Positions 1 to 7,986 of a stretch of 64,000 nucleotides of DNA are shown one piece after another. The position numbers and the translations under genes are program-made. The notes below the pieces were generated by a model that did not search any database, had not been told where the DNA came from, and saw only the letters and a list, made by a program, of their open reading frames with translations. Where the stretch lies: positions 1-64,000 of the forward strand of contig DSEQ01000027.1 in the NCBI GenBank assembly GCA_011056555.1, in the 5' to 3' direction. Position 1 is the stretch's first letter; each line of letters starts with the position of its first letter. The stretch is from Candidatus Zixiibacteriota bacterium (GTDB lineage Bacteria; Zixibacteria; MSB-5A5; JAABVY01).

Positions 1-50
1 CCCTTTGGGATAAAACTGGACAAGCTAATATAAAATATGTATATAAAAAG

Positions 51-96
51 TGTAAACCATCTGCCCGGAATGAACTGTAAAGGATGTGCCCGGAAT
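51..96. repeat. two tandem 21-nt direct repeats, possible insertion-sequence end
   Basis: Two 21-nt units start at 51 and 76 (25-nt period). They begin TGTAAACCATCTGCCCGG and TGTAAAGGATGTGCCCGG, both end in AAT, and differ at three positions only. Short tandem units of this kind are typical of the multiple transposase-binding sites at the ends of some insertion sequences. The rest of the element would lie left of the window. The tRNA-Tyr gene ends 13 bases away. No transposase is visible here, so the assignment is an inference. Confidence 0.35.
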
Positions 97-108
97 ATAC
101 CAATCAAA

Positions 109-190
109 TGGAGGGGGTAGGATTCGAACCTACGAAGGCTTCGCCGACAGATTTACAGTCTGTTCCCTTTGGCCACTCGGGAACCCCTCC
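109..190 (-). tRNA. tRNA-Tyr (anticodon GTA)
   Basis: The minus strand folds as a type II tRNA. The acceptor GGAGGGG pairs with CCCCTCC, the discriminator is A, and the anticodon arm ACAGA-CTGTAAA-TCTGT gives anticodon GTA. There is a long variable arm, as expected for bacterial tRNA-Tyr, and a normal T arm with GGTTCGAATCC. CCA is not encoded. It lies downstream of tRNA-Thr on the same strand, so the two are probably one transcript. Confidence 0.97.
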
Positions 191-293
191 ATAAATTTCT
201 TCCGGACCAGAAGACCGGTTCAAAGTTCAGCAAATATACGATTTTACCAGCTTCTAGCAAGCGGATTTTGAACCGCCTGAATAATAATATCAA

Positions 294-366
294 AGCCGGC
301 GAAGGGACTCGAACCCCCGACTGGCTGATTACAAATCAGCTACTCTACCAGCTGAGTTACGCCGGC
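294..366 (-). tRNA. tRNA-Thr (anticodon TGT)
   Basis: The minus strand folds as a 73-nt type I tRNA. The acceptor GCCGGCG pairs with CGCCGGC, and the anticodon arm GCTGA-TTTGTAA-TCAGC gives anticodon TGT (Thr). The T loop is GGTTCGAGTCC. CCA is not encoded. Its 5' end lies about 10 bases from a good promoter. The Thr-Tyr order is common in bacterial tRNA operons. Confidence 0.97.
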
Positions 367-376
367 CTGACTCGTT

Positions 377-404
377 AAATTAGTTTCCAACCCCCCATTG
401 TCAA
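377..404 (-). promoter_or_regulatory. promoter of the tRNA-Thr/tRNA-Tyr operon
   Basis: On the minus strand a perfect -35 TTGACA (plus 399-404) and a -10 TAATTT (plus 377-382) are separated by 16 bases. The predicted start is about 4 bases upstream of the mature 5' end of tRNA-Thr. Position and strength fit a stable-RNA promoter. Confidence 0.6.
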
Positions 405-525
405 GCTCTTTAATTCTATTATCTGAACTTTTTACGCAACCTTCAGTCCGGCATTTGATACACATAATATTTTTTTTGGAACCAAAAATTCCATTATTCA
501 GTAAAATTTCTTAATAAAAAAATGC

Positions 526-553
526 TTGATTTTTTGGTCAGGTTTTATACAAT
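526..553 (+). promoter_or_regulatory. promoter of the ABC exporter operon
   Basis: A -35 TTGATT (526-531), a 16-base spacer and a -10 TACAAT (548-553) sit just ahead of the ATG at 568. Transcription would start near 560, leaving a leader of about 8 bases. This excludes an upstream in-frame ATG at 526 and fits the absence of a visible Shine-Dalgarno. Confidence 0.45.
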
Positions 554-567
554 TACAATTTCATGTT

Positions 568-1506
568 ATGATAGAAGTACGAAATCTGACAAAATATTAC
601 GGGCCCGAGCTGGCGGTAAACGATATCTCCTTCACCGTCGAAAAGGGGCAGGTGGTCGGTTTCCTGGGTCCCAACGGCGCAGGGAAATCGACGACGGTCA
701 AGATCATAACCTGCTACCTGGCCCCGACCCGCGGTACATGCGTGGTCAACGGCTACGATATCTTCGAGGATTCTCTCGAGGTCCGCAAGCAGATCGGCTA
801 TCTTCCCGAAAATACACCGCTTTATTCCGATATGAATGTCTTCGATTACCTCAAGTTTTGTGTGGATATGCGCAAGGACGGATTAAGGCGCACAAAGCGT
901 GTGGGCGAGGTAATCGAAATTTGCGGCTTGAAGGATGTGCTCCAGAAAGATATCGGGGAATTATCCAAGGGCTTCCGTCAAAGAGTGGGTCTGGCGCAGG
1001 CCATGATTCATGATCCCCAGATTCTTATTCTGGATGAGCCCACAGTCGGGCTTGATCCGAACCAGATTGTGGAAATACGGAATCTGATCAAGGACCTCGG
1101 ACGCGAGAAGACAGTCATTCTCTGCTCTCATATTCTGCCCGAGGTGGAGGCGACCTGCAACCGTGTTTTGATTATAAACAAGGGGGAAATCGTTGCCGAT
1201 GGCACCGCCGATGAGCTGGGGGCCTCGGCCAAAGGCAAGGGACGCCTTGTTCTGAAGCTGAAGGATGCCCCATTAGAGAAGATAGAAAATATTTTTAATG
1301 TCTCAGGGATCGACAGGGTGGCCGAGGTTTCTGCGGCCGAGCCTGGTGTTTCCACTGTTGTGCTGGAGGTGCTCAAAGGCGCCGATCCCAGGGAGAATAT
1401 TTTCAGATATTGTGTCGAACATGATCTGATTTTGCTGGAGATGAGCAGGGAAAGGGTTTCACTTGAATCCGTATTCCGTCAACTGACCAGCGGGGAGGGA
1501 GTATAA
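568..1506 (+). CDS. ABC transporter ATP-binding protein, GldA type
   Basis: ATPase subunit of an ABC-2 type exporter that energises the membrane partners encoded next to it. The protein has Walker A GPNGAGKST (about residue 37), the signature LSKGFRQRVGLAQA, Walker B ILILDEPTVGLDP, and the switch His in CSHILPEVE. About 75 residues follow the nucleotide-binding domain, as in GldA and related ABC-2 ATPases. I chose the ATG at 568 (MIEVRNLTKYYG), which is where the family begins; the in-frame ATG at 526 lies inside the promoter. The gene is first in a tight operon with a permease, a GldG-like protein and a DUF4340 protein. In Bacteroidetes GldA/F/G supports gliding; in non-gliding relatives the substrate is unknown. 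Confidence 0.93.
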   Translation: MIEVRNLTKYYGPELAVNDISFTVEKGQVVGFLGPNGAGKSTTVKIITCYLAPTRGTCVVNGYDIFEDSLEVRKQIGYLPENTPLYSDMNVFDYLKFCVDMRKDGLRRTKRVGEVIEICGLKDVLQKDIGELSKGFRQRVGLAQAMIHDPQILILDEPTVGLDPNQIVEIRNLIKDLGREKTVILCSHILPEVEATCNRVLIINKGEIVADGTADELGASAKGKGRLVLKLKDAPLEKIENIFNVSGIDRVAEVSAAEPGVSTVVLEVLKGADPRENIFRYCVEHDLILLEMSRERVSLESVFRQLTSGEGV

Positions 1507-1507
1507 G

Positions 1508-2218
1508 TTGACTGCTGTCTGGGTACTGACAAAAAAAGAACTTAGATCATACTTCAGCTCTCCCATTGCATATATCGTAGCTGTTCTGTTTCTGGGAATT
1601 CTGGGCTTTTTCTACTCCAACAGCATATTCATGAGCAAGAGCGCCGATCTCCGGGCTCTCTTTTCAATTGCACATATCATCTATCTGGTTTTCATACCGG
1701 CGATTTCCATGAGACTGATTTCGGAGGAAAAAAGATCGGGGACCATTGAGGTGCTCGGCACCATGCCACTCACCGACTGGCAGCTGGTGCTGGGAAAATT
1801 CATTCCGGCTTTCATTCTGATGTTGATAACGCTCCTGTTCACCCTGATAAACTATTTCACCGTCTCGTTTCTGGGAGATCCGGATACGGGAGTGGTGCTT
1901 GGCGGCTATCTGGGCCTGGTTCTGCTGGCTGCGGCCTACCTTTCCATAGGTATCTTCACATCAAGCCTGACAAGCAACCAGATCGTGGCATTCATAACGT
2001 CATTTACAGTGATTCTGCTGTTCTTCGTGCTGAATCAATTGAAGTTCTATGTGGGCGGATTTCTGGCCTCGATACTGGAATTTATTTCCAGCGATTATCA
2101 TTTCCAGTCCATACAGCGCGGCGTCATCGACAGCCGTAACGTGATATTTTATGTCACTATAACTTTCCTGTTCATCTTTCTGACAGTACAGGTATTACAA
2201 AGCAGGAAGTGGCGATAA
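1508..2218 (+). CDS. ABC-2 type permease, GldF-like
   Basis: Integral inner-membrane subunit with about six hydrophobic segments. It opens with TKKELRSYFSSPIAYIVA, the usual start of GldF/NosY-type permeases. The conserved cytoplasmic stretch EEKRSGTIEVLGTMPLTDW follows the second segment and is the ATPase-coupling region of ABC-2 permeases. The start is TTG, one base after the stop of the ATPase gene, with a strong GGGGAGGGAG ribosome site inside the end of that gene. The stop overlaps the next ATG (ATAATG). It should form a complex with the products on either side; what it exports cannot be read from sequence. Confidence 0.9.
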   Translation: MTAVWVLTKKELRSYFSSPIAYIVAVLFLGILGFFYSNSIFMSKSADLRALFSIAHIIYLVFIPAISMRLISEEKRSGTIEVLGTMPLTDWQLVLGKFIPAFILMLITLLFTLINYFTVSFLGDPDTGVVLGGYLGLVLLAAAYLSIGIFTSSLTSNQIVAFITSFTVILLFFVLNQLKFYVGGFLASILEFISSDYHFQSIQRGVIDSRNVIFYVTITFLFIFLTVQVLQSRKWR

Positions 2219-3828
2219 TGGCAAAAGCGGTTAAGACAAAATCGGCGGCAGTTGTTAATATATTGATAGTGGTTCTGATTCTGGTGGTGGTCAATCTGCT
2301 CTCGATTAATATCTTCGCCAGGTGGGACCTGACCGAGGAGAATATTTACTCTATCTCGGAACCATCAAAAAAAATCATCTCCAGCCTTGATGACAGGCTT
2401 ACGGTCAAGGTTTTTTTCACCGAAGATCTGCCGGCGCCGCATAATACCGACAGGAGATACCTGAAAGATCTGCTGGATGATTTCAGGGCCTATTCCAACG
2501 GCAATATGGTCTATGAGTTTGTGGAAGATCCCCTGACCGAAAACAGGCAGGAAGCCTCAAGTTACAACCTCCAGCCGGTGCAGTTCAATGTCATGGGCTC
2601 CACCACCGCCGAACAGAAACTGGGATATAAAGCGCTGGTGCTTATTTACGGCGGGGAAAATGAGAAGATTCCTTTCATAAACAATATGGAGATGTTCGAG
2701 TACGACTTCATTCGGCTCGTGAAGAACCTCAGCGAACGTGGAAAGACTCATGTGGGATTCACCTTCGGACACGGGGAGCTTCCTCTCGACGGTCAGCTTA
2801 CCATCGCCAAACAGATCCTTCAGGAGGATTTCGAGGTAGTTCCGATTGATTTGAGGAAGGTGCCGGAGATTCCCGGCGATGTCGAGGCTCTCTTTATAGT
2901 GGCGCCCTCGGAGCGGTTTTCCGACCGTGCCCTGTATGTCCTGGATCAGTATATAATGCGTGGCGGAAAAGTCGGATTCTTTCTCAATCGCTTTAAGATG
3001 AATCAAAATATGGGCACGATTGACAGAGTCGATACCGGGCTGGACTCCCTGCTGCGTGCCTATGGGGTCGGGGTAAAACAGAATTTCGCGATTGATCAGA
3101 ACTGTTACACATATATGGATTTGAGACGAGTCGAGGGCGGATTTATGCCGGTCAATGTCAAGGTGCCGTTCTTTATCAACATCAATAATTTCAATGAAGA
3201 GAACCTGGTCACCAAATATCAGAAGACTATGAGCCTGATAGGTGCAAGTACTCTGGATACATCGGTACAAATCCCTGAGGGTGTGGAGCGGGAAATACTT
3301 TTTACCACCTCGGAGAAATCGGGGACGATCAGCGAAAACATTCAAGCCCGGCTCCAGCAGATAGATGATTTGGATTATGATCAGTTCTATCTCCCTCTGG
3401 CGGCAGTCTTAAGCGGTCAATTTGAATCCTATTTTGCCGATAAATTTGTGCCCGCAGCGGATTCGGCCGACACAGCTTTTGTACCGCCTGCCCAGGAAAA
3501 GCTCAACCGGGCCATAGAAAATTCCCGTCTGCTGGTAGTGGGAAGCGGCAATTTCTTTGACGATCAGGCAGCCCGCGACCGCAGCCGGAGATTCCAGCAG
3601 AATTTTGTATTCTTCCGCAATATCGCCGACTGGCTGGCCCAGGACGATGAGCTGATTACAATCCGTTCCAAGGGCAACATCTACAGTCCCTTCACAAGGG
3701 TCATCGACAGGGATATCGAGACAACAGTCAAGTTGATCAATATATTCGCTATGCCGGTGGTGATAATAATTTTCGGACTGATCAGGTGGCAGGTTAAACG
3801 TTCAGCCAAAAGGAGCAGAGCGGTATGA
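2218..3828 (+). CDS. GldG-like ABC-associated membrane protein
   Basis: A 536-residue protein anchored at both ends. One membrane helix follows the first 10 or so residues (VVNILIVVLILVVVNLLSIN) and another lies near the C-terminus (FAMPVVIIIFGLIRWQ). A large extracytoplasmic domain lies between them. The start of that domain, WDLTEENIYSISEPSKKII, is the hallmark of GldG and the ABC_transp_aux family, which has a Rossmann-like periplasmic domain. I prefer the ATG at 2218, which overlaps the permease stop and has AGGAAG 8 bases upstream; a GTG at 2209 is in frame but lies on that site. It probably modulates the exporter. No catalytic motif was seen. Confidence 0.85.
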   Translation: MAKAVKTKSAAVVNILIVVLILVVVNLLSINIFARWDLTEENIYSISEPSKKIISSLDDRLTVKVFFTEDLPAPHNTDRRYLKDLLDDFRAYSNGNMVYEFVEDPLTENRQEASSYNLQPVQFNVMGSTTAEQKLGYKALVLIYGGENEKIPFINNMEMFEYDFIRLVKNLSERGKTHVGFTFGHGELPLDGQLTIAKQILQEDFEVVPIDLRKVPEIPGDVEALFIVAPSERFSDRALYVLDQYIMRGGKVGFFLNRFKMNQNMGTIDRVDTGLDSLLRAYGVGVKQNFAIDQNCYTYMDLRRVEGGFMPVNVKVPFFININNFNEENLVTKYQKTMSLIGASTLDTSVQIPEGVEREILFTTSEKSGTISENIQARLQQIDDLDYDQFYLPLAAVLSGQFESYFADKFVPAADSADTAFVPPAQEKLNRAIENSRLLVVGSGNFFDDQAARDRSRRFQQNFVFFRNIADWLAQDDELITIRSKGNIYSPFTRVIDRDIETTVKLINIFAMPVVIIIFGLIRWQVKRSAKRSRAV

Positions 3829-4769
3829 GGCGGATACTTCTACCTCTGGTTATTCTTTTAGTCCTTATCGCAGCATACCTGTATGTGCAGAATCGTGAAA
3901 CCGAGTCGATCGCACCCGAAAAAATAGAGGAATATATAAGCTTCGACATGGAAAATGTGGACAGCGTCGTGGTGGAGAAGCCCCAGGATACACTGAAGTT
4001 CTACAGGCTCGATGACAGATGGCGCATAGTCGTCGATTCCAGACCTCGCCCCGCAGACACTACCCAGGTCAAACAGGTTGTCGAGATGATTTCGAGCATA
4101 GATGTCGGAAGTCTTGTATCTCAGAATCCCGAAAAGCAGCATCTTTACCGAGTCGATTCCCTAAACGGCACTCTGATAAGCGTTTACGGGCAGGATCAGG
4201 AGCTGGCCCGCTTCTATCTTGGCAAGAATGCATCAAATTATAATTATTCTTACATTCGCAAGGCTGGATCGACGGATGTCTATATGGCAGAAGATGTTAT
4301 GAGTTACCGTTTTGATAAGGCCGCCGAGGACTGGAGAGATAAATCAATAATCCAGGTCGATACTGCCACCCTTGTATCGATTGTCTTCCAGTATTCTGAT
4401 CAGGAGTTCTCGCTGGAAAGGCGCGACAGTCTCTGGTTTATAAGCGGGGACGGGGTCTCAGGTGAAGTCAAGGCATCCGCCGATACGGTTGAATTGTTAA
4501 AAAGGCTGGTGGCCAATTTGAGAGCTGAAGATTTCTACCAGCCCGCCGACTCGTCCTTTGTCGACCTTGAAAATCCGGAACTGAGGCTGACCTTCAACCA
4601 TATTGATGGCACCCGGGATGTCTTGCATGTATTGGGTGGCAACGACTCAAACACCCGTTATTACGTGCGTTTGCCGGAGCAGGAAGAGCCGTATGTGGTG
4701 CTGTTTGCCAAATATTCGGGCCTTACCCGGAAGCCAAATAATTTCATCACAACCGAAAAAAATGGTTGA
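3825..4769 (+). CDS. DUF4340 family protein of the Gld-type ABC cluster
   Basis: A 314-residue protein with one N-terminal membrane helix (ILLPLVILLVLIAAYLYVQN) and the rest outside the cytoplasm. It has two similar beta-rich halves, each with a WR/W(R/F)I segment and 'SVVVEK' or 'SIVFQY' strands. This is the pattern of DUF4340, whose genes regularly follow gldG-like genes. The ATG overlaps the upstream stop by 4 bases, so translation is probably coupled. It is the last gene of the operon, and a hairpin with a T tract follows. Its function is unknown beyond association with the exporter. Confidence 0.82.
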   Translation: MRRILLPLVILLVLIAAYLYVQNRETESIAPEKIEEYISFDMENVDSVVVEKPQDTLKFYRLDDRWRIVVDSRPRPADTTQVKQVVEMISSIDVGSLVSQNPEKQHLYRVDSLNGTLISVYGQDQELARFYLGKNASNYNYSYIRKAGSTDVYMAEDVMSYRFDKAAEDWRDKSIIQVDTATLVSIVFQYSDQEFSLERRDSLWFISGDGVSGEVKASADTVELLKRLVANLRAEDFYQPADSSFVDLENPELRLTFNHIDGTRDVLHVLGGNDSNTRYYVRLPEQEEPYVVLFAKYSGLTRKPNNFITTEKNG

Positions 4770-4825
4770 CAAAAATAGACCTGTTATATATTAATGAATT
4801 GCCCTTCATACACAGCCCTCTTATC

Positions 4826-4876
4826 AGGCGGTCGGCTTGGCATCTGACTGGTGCTGTAATTCCGACCGCTTTTTTT
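4826..4876 (+). terminator. rho-independent terminator after the ABC operon
   Basis: GCGGTCGG (4828-4835) pairs with CCGACCGC (4862-4869), extended by two outer pairs, and is followed by seven T's. The loop is long (26 bases), so the hairpin may be weaker than it looks. Confidence 0.6.
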
Positions 4877-4931
4877 ATTTCCCCGGATATCTGCGATGCG
4901 GTTTGCGGGCAACTATATGATTCTAATCTGC

Positions 4932-4959
4932 TTGACTTTACTGGCCAATAGTCTATAAT
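4932..4959 (+). promoter_or_regulatory. strong sigma70-like promoter of the lipoprotein gene at 5005
   Basis: TTGACT (4932-4937), a 16-base spacer and a perfect TATAAT (4954-4959). Transcription would start near 4966, about 40 bases before the ATG. Confidence 0.7.
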
Positions 4960-5004
4960 TAAACATTCAACATTCAAAAAACTTAGTTATTTGGAATATT
5001 TGAT

Positions 5005-5859
5005 ATGAGAGCATTCAAGCCCGTGGCAACTGAGCCATCTTTCTTTATTACAATTATTTTGATCATGAGCCTGATCATTGCCTGTTCATCCGATGAAACG
5101 GAGGAGAGGGGGGAGATATCCGAGGGCGAGAGCCAACAGGCGCTAGAACAGCAGAGACCGAAGTTCACGGATGCGGGACTTGCTGATCCCGGTTATGAAG
5201 GCTGGAAGCAGTATTTTGATGAATTCGTGATCGTCTATTTTCCTCCCGATTCCGCTCTCCAGGAACGCGTCCCGGCGATCGCAACGACAATCAAACGGGT
5301 CGTGATGGAGAACGCCTACCGGCTGCATGTCCGGCCCCCGACGCCGTTTGTCTTCTATTTATATAATAACACCACCGAGGTCGAGCAGCTTACGGATTGC
5401 AGCAATACGTGTGTGCGCGGCAATGTGATCCACTATATGACTCTCACACCTCTGGGCCAGCCTATCATGATAAGGCTGCTTCCGGAGTTTGATCCGGACG
5501 GCACGCCGTATAAATTTGTCTATGAGGGCATAGTGACCCTGCTCGACTACTCCCGCAGGAATTATGTCCAGAGGGCCTATATTGACCTTTACAACGGCGA
5601 GTTGCCGTCGATGGCGACTCTTCTGGAAAATGATGAATACATGGCAGTCGATTCCGCCACCCGTGTCCAGGCTGCGGCCTCCTTTCTGCAATATCTGACC
5701 CAACCGCCCTGGGCGCCCGACAGTGTTCTCTCGCTTTATAAGAGCGATAAAGCGCCGGATCAGGCATTGCTGGACATATTCGGGCGCACCCCTCAGGACC
5801 TGGAAGAGGGCTGGCATGAATATTTGAGAGAAAACAGCGGATTAGATGTGGAGTATTGA
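5005..5859 (+). CDS. lipoprotein with a degenerate peptidase-MA-like domain
   Basis: The signal peptide ends in lipobox LIIAC (Cys27), so the protein is lipid-anchored, followed by an acidic linker. The remainder has the order seen in peptidase-MA (gluzincin-like) proteins: a surface-binding region, a helix where the zinc motif normally lies, an 'LPSMATLLENDEY' segment, 'RVQAAASFLQYL', and a C-terminal 'DIFGRTPQDLEEGWHEYL'. The expected HExxH is replaced by VYEGIVTLLDY, so zinc catalysis is unlikely. The domain assignment rests on this motif order and is tentative. It has its own promoter. Its stop is one base from the next ATG, so it is probably co-transcribed with the citryl-CoA-lyase-like gene, although no functional link is evident. 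Confidence 0.65.
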   Translation: MRAFKPVATEPSFFITIILIMSLIIACSSDETEERGEISEGESQQALEQQRPKFTDAGLADPGYEGWKQYFDEFVIVYFPPDSALQERVPAIATTIKRVVMENAYRLHVRPPTPFVFYLYNNTTEVEQLTDCSNTCVRGNVIHYMTLTPLGQPIMIRLLPEFDPDGTPYKFVYEGIVTLLDYSRRNYVQRAYIDLYNGELPSMATLLENDEYMAVDSATRVQAAASFLQYLTQPPWAPDSVLSLYKSDKAPDQALLDIFGRTPQDLEEGWHEYLRENSGLDVEY

Positions 5860-5860
5860 T

Positions 5861-6634
5861 ATGGCAGAAGAAAGCTGGAAAACAAGTATTACCGATATCG
5901 GCCCGGGCAAAATCCGGGTGCGCGGTTTTGATGTTCCCGATTTGATGGAGAACGCATCCTTTGCAGAGGTCGTGTTCCTTGTTCTGAAAGGTGAACTGCC
6001 TTCCGAGCCCGAAGCGCGCATGATGGAAGCGATTTTGGTATCATCGGTGGATCACGGCGCCTCACCCCCCTCGGTTCTGGCAACCCGCACAATAATGTCC
6101 GCGGGAAATCCGTTGAATGCTTCGGTGGCCGCGGGCGTGATGGCCATCGGCGATGTGCATGGCGGCGCGATCGAGCAGGCTGCAAAGCATTTCCAGGAAT
6201 GGTCGGCCAGAGAAGGCGATATCAGTGTAAATGCAGGAAAACTCATTGATGACATGAAAGCACAGGGGCAACGCTTGCCGGGATTCGGCCATCGTCTGCA
6301 TACAACCGATCCGCGCACATTAAAACTGTTTGAAATAGCCGAAAAGCTCAATTTCTCGGGAAAAAATATCGAATTCTGCAAAGCCGTGGAAAAGGCCCTG
6401 GAGCAGAAGACGCGCCGAAGGTTGCCTATCAATGTCGATGGCGCTATTGCGGCGGTAATATCCGATATGGGATTTGACTGGAGACTCGGCAAGGGTTTCT
6501 TCATGATCTCGCGTCTGCCGGGACTTATTGCGCATGCCTACGAGGAGAAGACCACCCAGCGGCCGATGAGGAAGCTGGGCAACACAAACTATGAATATGA
6601 CGGCCCGGCCGAAAGGAAATATCCCTCGAAATAG
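5861..6634 (+). CDS. citryl-CoA lyase-like protein (citrate synthase superfamily)
   Basis: A 257-residue protein covering only the CoA-binding and catalytic core of citrate synthases. Recognisable are DVHGGAIEQ (first catalytic His region), GFGHRLHTTDPR (equivalent to the GFGHR...DPR signature) and PINVDGAIAAVISDMG (equivalent to the catalytic Asp segment). The short length and sequence match citryl-CoA lyase, which cleaves citryl-CoA to acetyl-CoA and oxaloacetate in the two-step citrate cleavage of some reductive TCA cycles. The start at 5861 has GGAG 7 bases upstream; an in-frame GTG at 5846 lies inside the previous gene. No citryl-CoA synthetase is in this window. A role in another acyl-CoA lyase reaction is possible. 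Confidence 0.72.
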   Translation: MAEESWKTSITDIGPGKIRVRGFDVPDLMENASFAEVVFLVLKGELPSEPEARMMEAILVSSVDHGASPPSVLATRTIMSAGNPLNASVAAGVMAIGDVHGGAIEQAAKHFQEWSAREGDISVNAGKLIDDMKAQGQRLPGFGHRLHTTDPRTLKLFEIAEKLNFSGKNIEFCKAVEKALEQKTRRRLPINVDGAIAAVISDMGFDWRLGKGFFMISRLPGLIAHAYEEKTTQRPMRKLGNTNYEYDGPAERKYPSK

Positions 6635-6691
6635 TTCTAATTTAAATGGAGTACAAAAACTGACGACTGTGCAGAGAAACCCATTCTAATC

Positions 6692-6765
6692 GTCATTCTG
6701 AGGGAACGAAGTGACCGAAGAATCTCTTATTTGTCTATTAGATTCTTCGCTGCGCTCAGAATGAC
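6692..6765. repeat. interspersed palindromic repeat, copy 1
   Basis: The unit begins GTCATTCTGAG and ends CTCAGAATGAC (perfect terminal inverted repeats). It contains the internal inverted pair 'GAAGAATCT ... AGATTCTTC' (second arm written ATTAGATTCTTC), so it can form a long hairpin. A related copy lies at 58192-58263 and a decayed one at 17529-17636. It fills most of the gap between two genes and does not code. Confidence 0.7.
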
Positions 6766-6813
6766 CATTGTCCCGAAAGCATTAACTGCAAGTCCATAAA
6801 GGGCAGGTATGGC

Positions 6814-7986
6814 ATGGATGATCTTTTAAAAGGAAAATCTGACCAGGCGATCGAAATCCTGCAGAAACAGGAAACCGATCTCTGGATAATCGCCGCCCGC
6901 GAATCGGCGGCCTCGCCGGATCCGTGTATGGATCTGGTGGTGGGCGGGGATGTGGTCTGGACCTCATTCTTCCTTTTTTCGGCCACAGGCAGAAAAATAG
7001 CTCTGGTAGGAAATTTCGACGCGCCGATGTTCGAGAAGCTGGGGCATTTTGATGAGGTCAGGGGTTACTCGAAAGGCGTGCGGGATGACCTGCTCTCGGT
7101 ATTGCACAAGCTCAAGCCAAAAAAGATAGCGCTAAACTATTCCACCGATTATCATATGGCCGATGGACTCAAGCACGGGCTGTATATATATATCCTCAGG
7201 CTTCTGAGCGGCACACCCTACGAGGGTATGCTGATCTCATCGGAAAACCTTCTGGGCGAACTGCGCGCTGTCAAGCTGCCCGAGGAACTGGATCGGATCA
7301 AAGAAGCCTGTAAGATAACCGAAAAGCTATTCGGCTCGATTAAAAGAAAGCTCCAGCCGGGGATGAGCGGAATAGAGGTATATGAATTTCTTGAAAAGAA
7401 AGTCAAAGCGCGCGGCCTGGAATTCTCCTTCGAACCCTCCATCAGCATTGGAACCAAATCCCCCCTGGGACATACAATCCGCACGGATGACATGCTCGAC
7501 AAAGGGGAACTCTTCCATATAGATTTTGGCGTGATTTACAAAAATTACTGCTCCGACATACAGCGCGTGATATACCTTCTGCGCAAGGGTGAATCCGAAC
7601 CGCCCGAGGAAGTCCAGACCGCCTTCGATACGGTCTCCGGCATAATAAAAGAATGCGCCCGTGAGGCCAAACCGGGCACGCCCGGCTTTGCAGTCGATGC
7701 TATAGCGCGTGATATGCTCAGGGAGAGGGGCTTCCCGGAATATCAGCATGCCCTCGGTCATCAGGTCGGCCGCTTCGTCCATGACGGGGGTGTGATCCTG
7801 GGGCCTAAATGGGAGCGCTACGGCAAAAGCCCGTATGGTCATCTGCAGGAAGGCAATGTCTTTACGCTGGAGCTGGAAATCGTGGTCAAAGATGTCGGTG
7901 TGGTCGGGCTGGAGGAGAATGTCGTCATCACCCCCAAAGGCGCCAAATTTCTGTCCAAACCTCAAAGGAGATTAGCCTGTGTTTAG
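6814..7986 (+). CDS. M24 family metallopeptidase (Xaa-Pro aminopeptidase-like)
   Basis: The N-terminal part (about residues 1-150) resembles the creatinase-like N domain, and the C-terminal part is a pita-bread metallopeptidase. All five metal ligands of the family are visible: Asp in HIDFGVIYKNY, Asp in CSDIQRV, His in HALGHQVGRFVHDGG, Glu in FTLELEIVV and Glu in VGLEENVVIT. It is predicted to remove N-terminal residues, probably before proline, in the cytoplasm; no signal peptide was seen. The start at 6814 follows a modest GGCAGG. The next gene overlaps the last 8 bases and has its ribosome site within this gene, so the two are coupled. Confidence 0.88.
   Translation: MDDLLKGKSDQAIEILQKQETDLWIIAARESAASPDPCMDLVVGGDVVWTSFFLFSATGRKIALVGNFDAPMFEKLGHFDEVRGYSKGVRDDLLSVLHKLKPKKIALNYSTDYHMADGLKHGLYIYILRLLSGTPYEGMLISSENLLGELRAVKLPEELDRIKEACKITEKLFGSIKRKLQPGMSGIEVYEFLEKKVKARGLEFSFEPSISIGTKSPLGHTIRTDDMLDKGELFHIDFGVIYKNYCSDIQRVIYLLRKGESEPPEEVQTAFDTVSGIIKECAREAKPGTPGFAVDAIARDMLRERGFPEYQHALGHQVGRFVHDGGVILGPKWERYGKSPYGHLQEGNVFTLELEIVVKDVGVVGLEENVVITPKGAKFLSKPQRRLACV

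Noticed and set aside
2557-3345. Long open frame (262 codons) on the minus strand within the GldG-like gene
   Set aside because: It is antisense to a gene with clear family features, has no ribosome site, and its protein has no recognisable motif. It arises from codon bias of the real gene.
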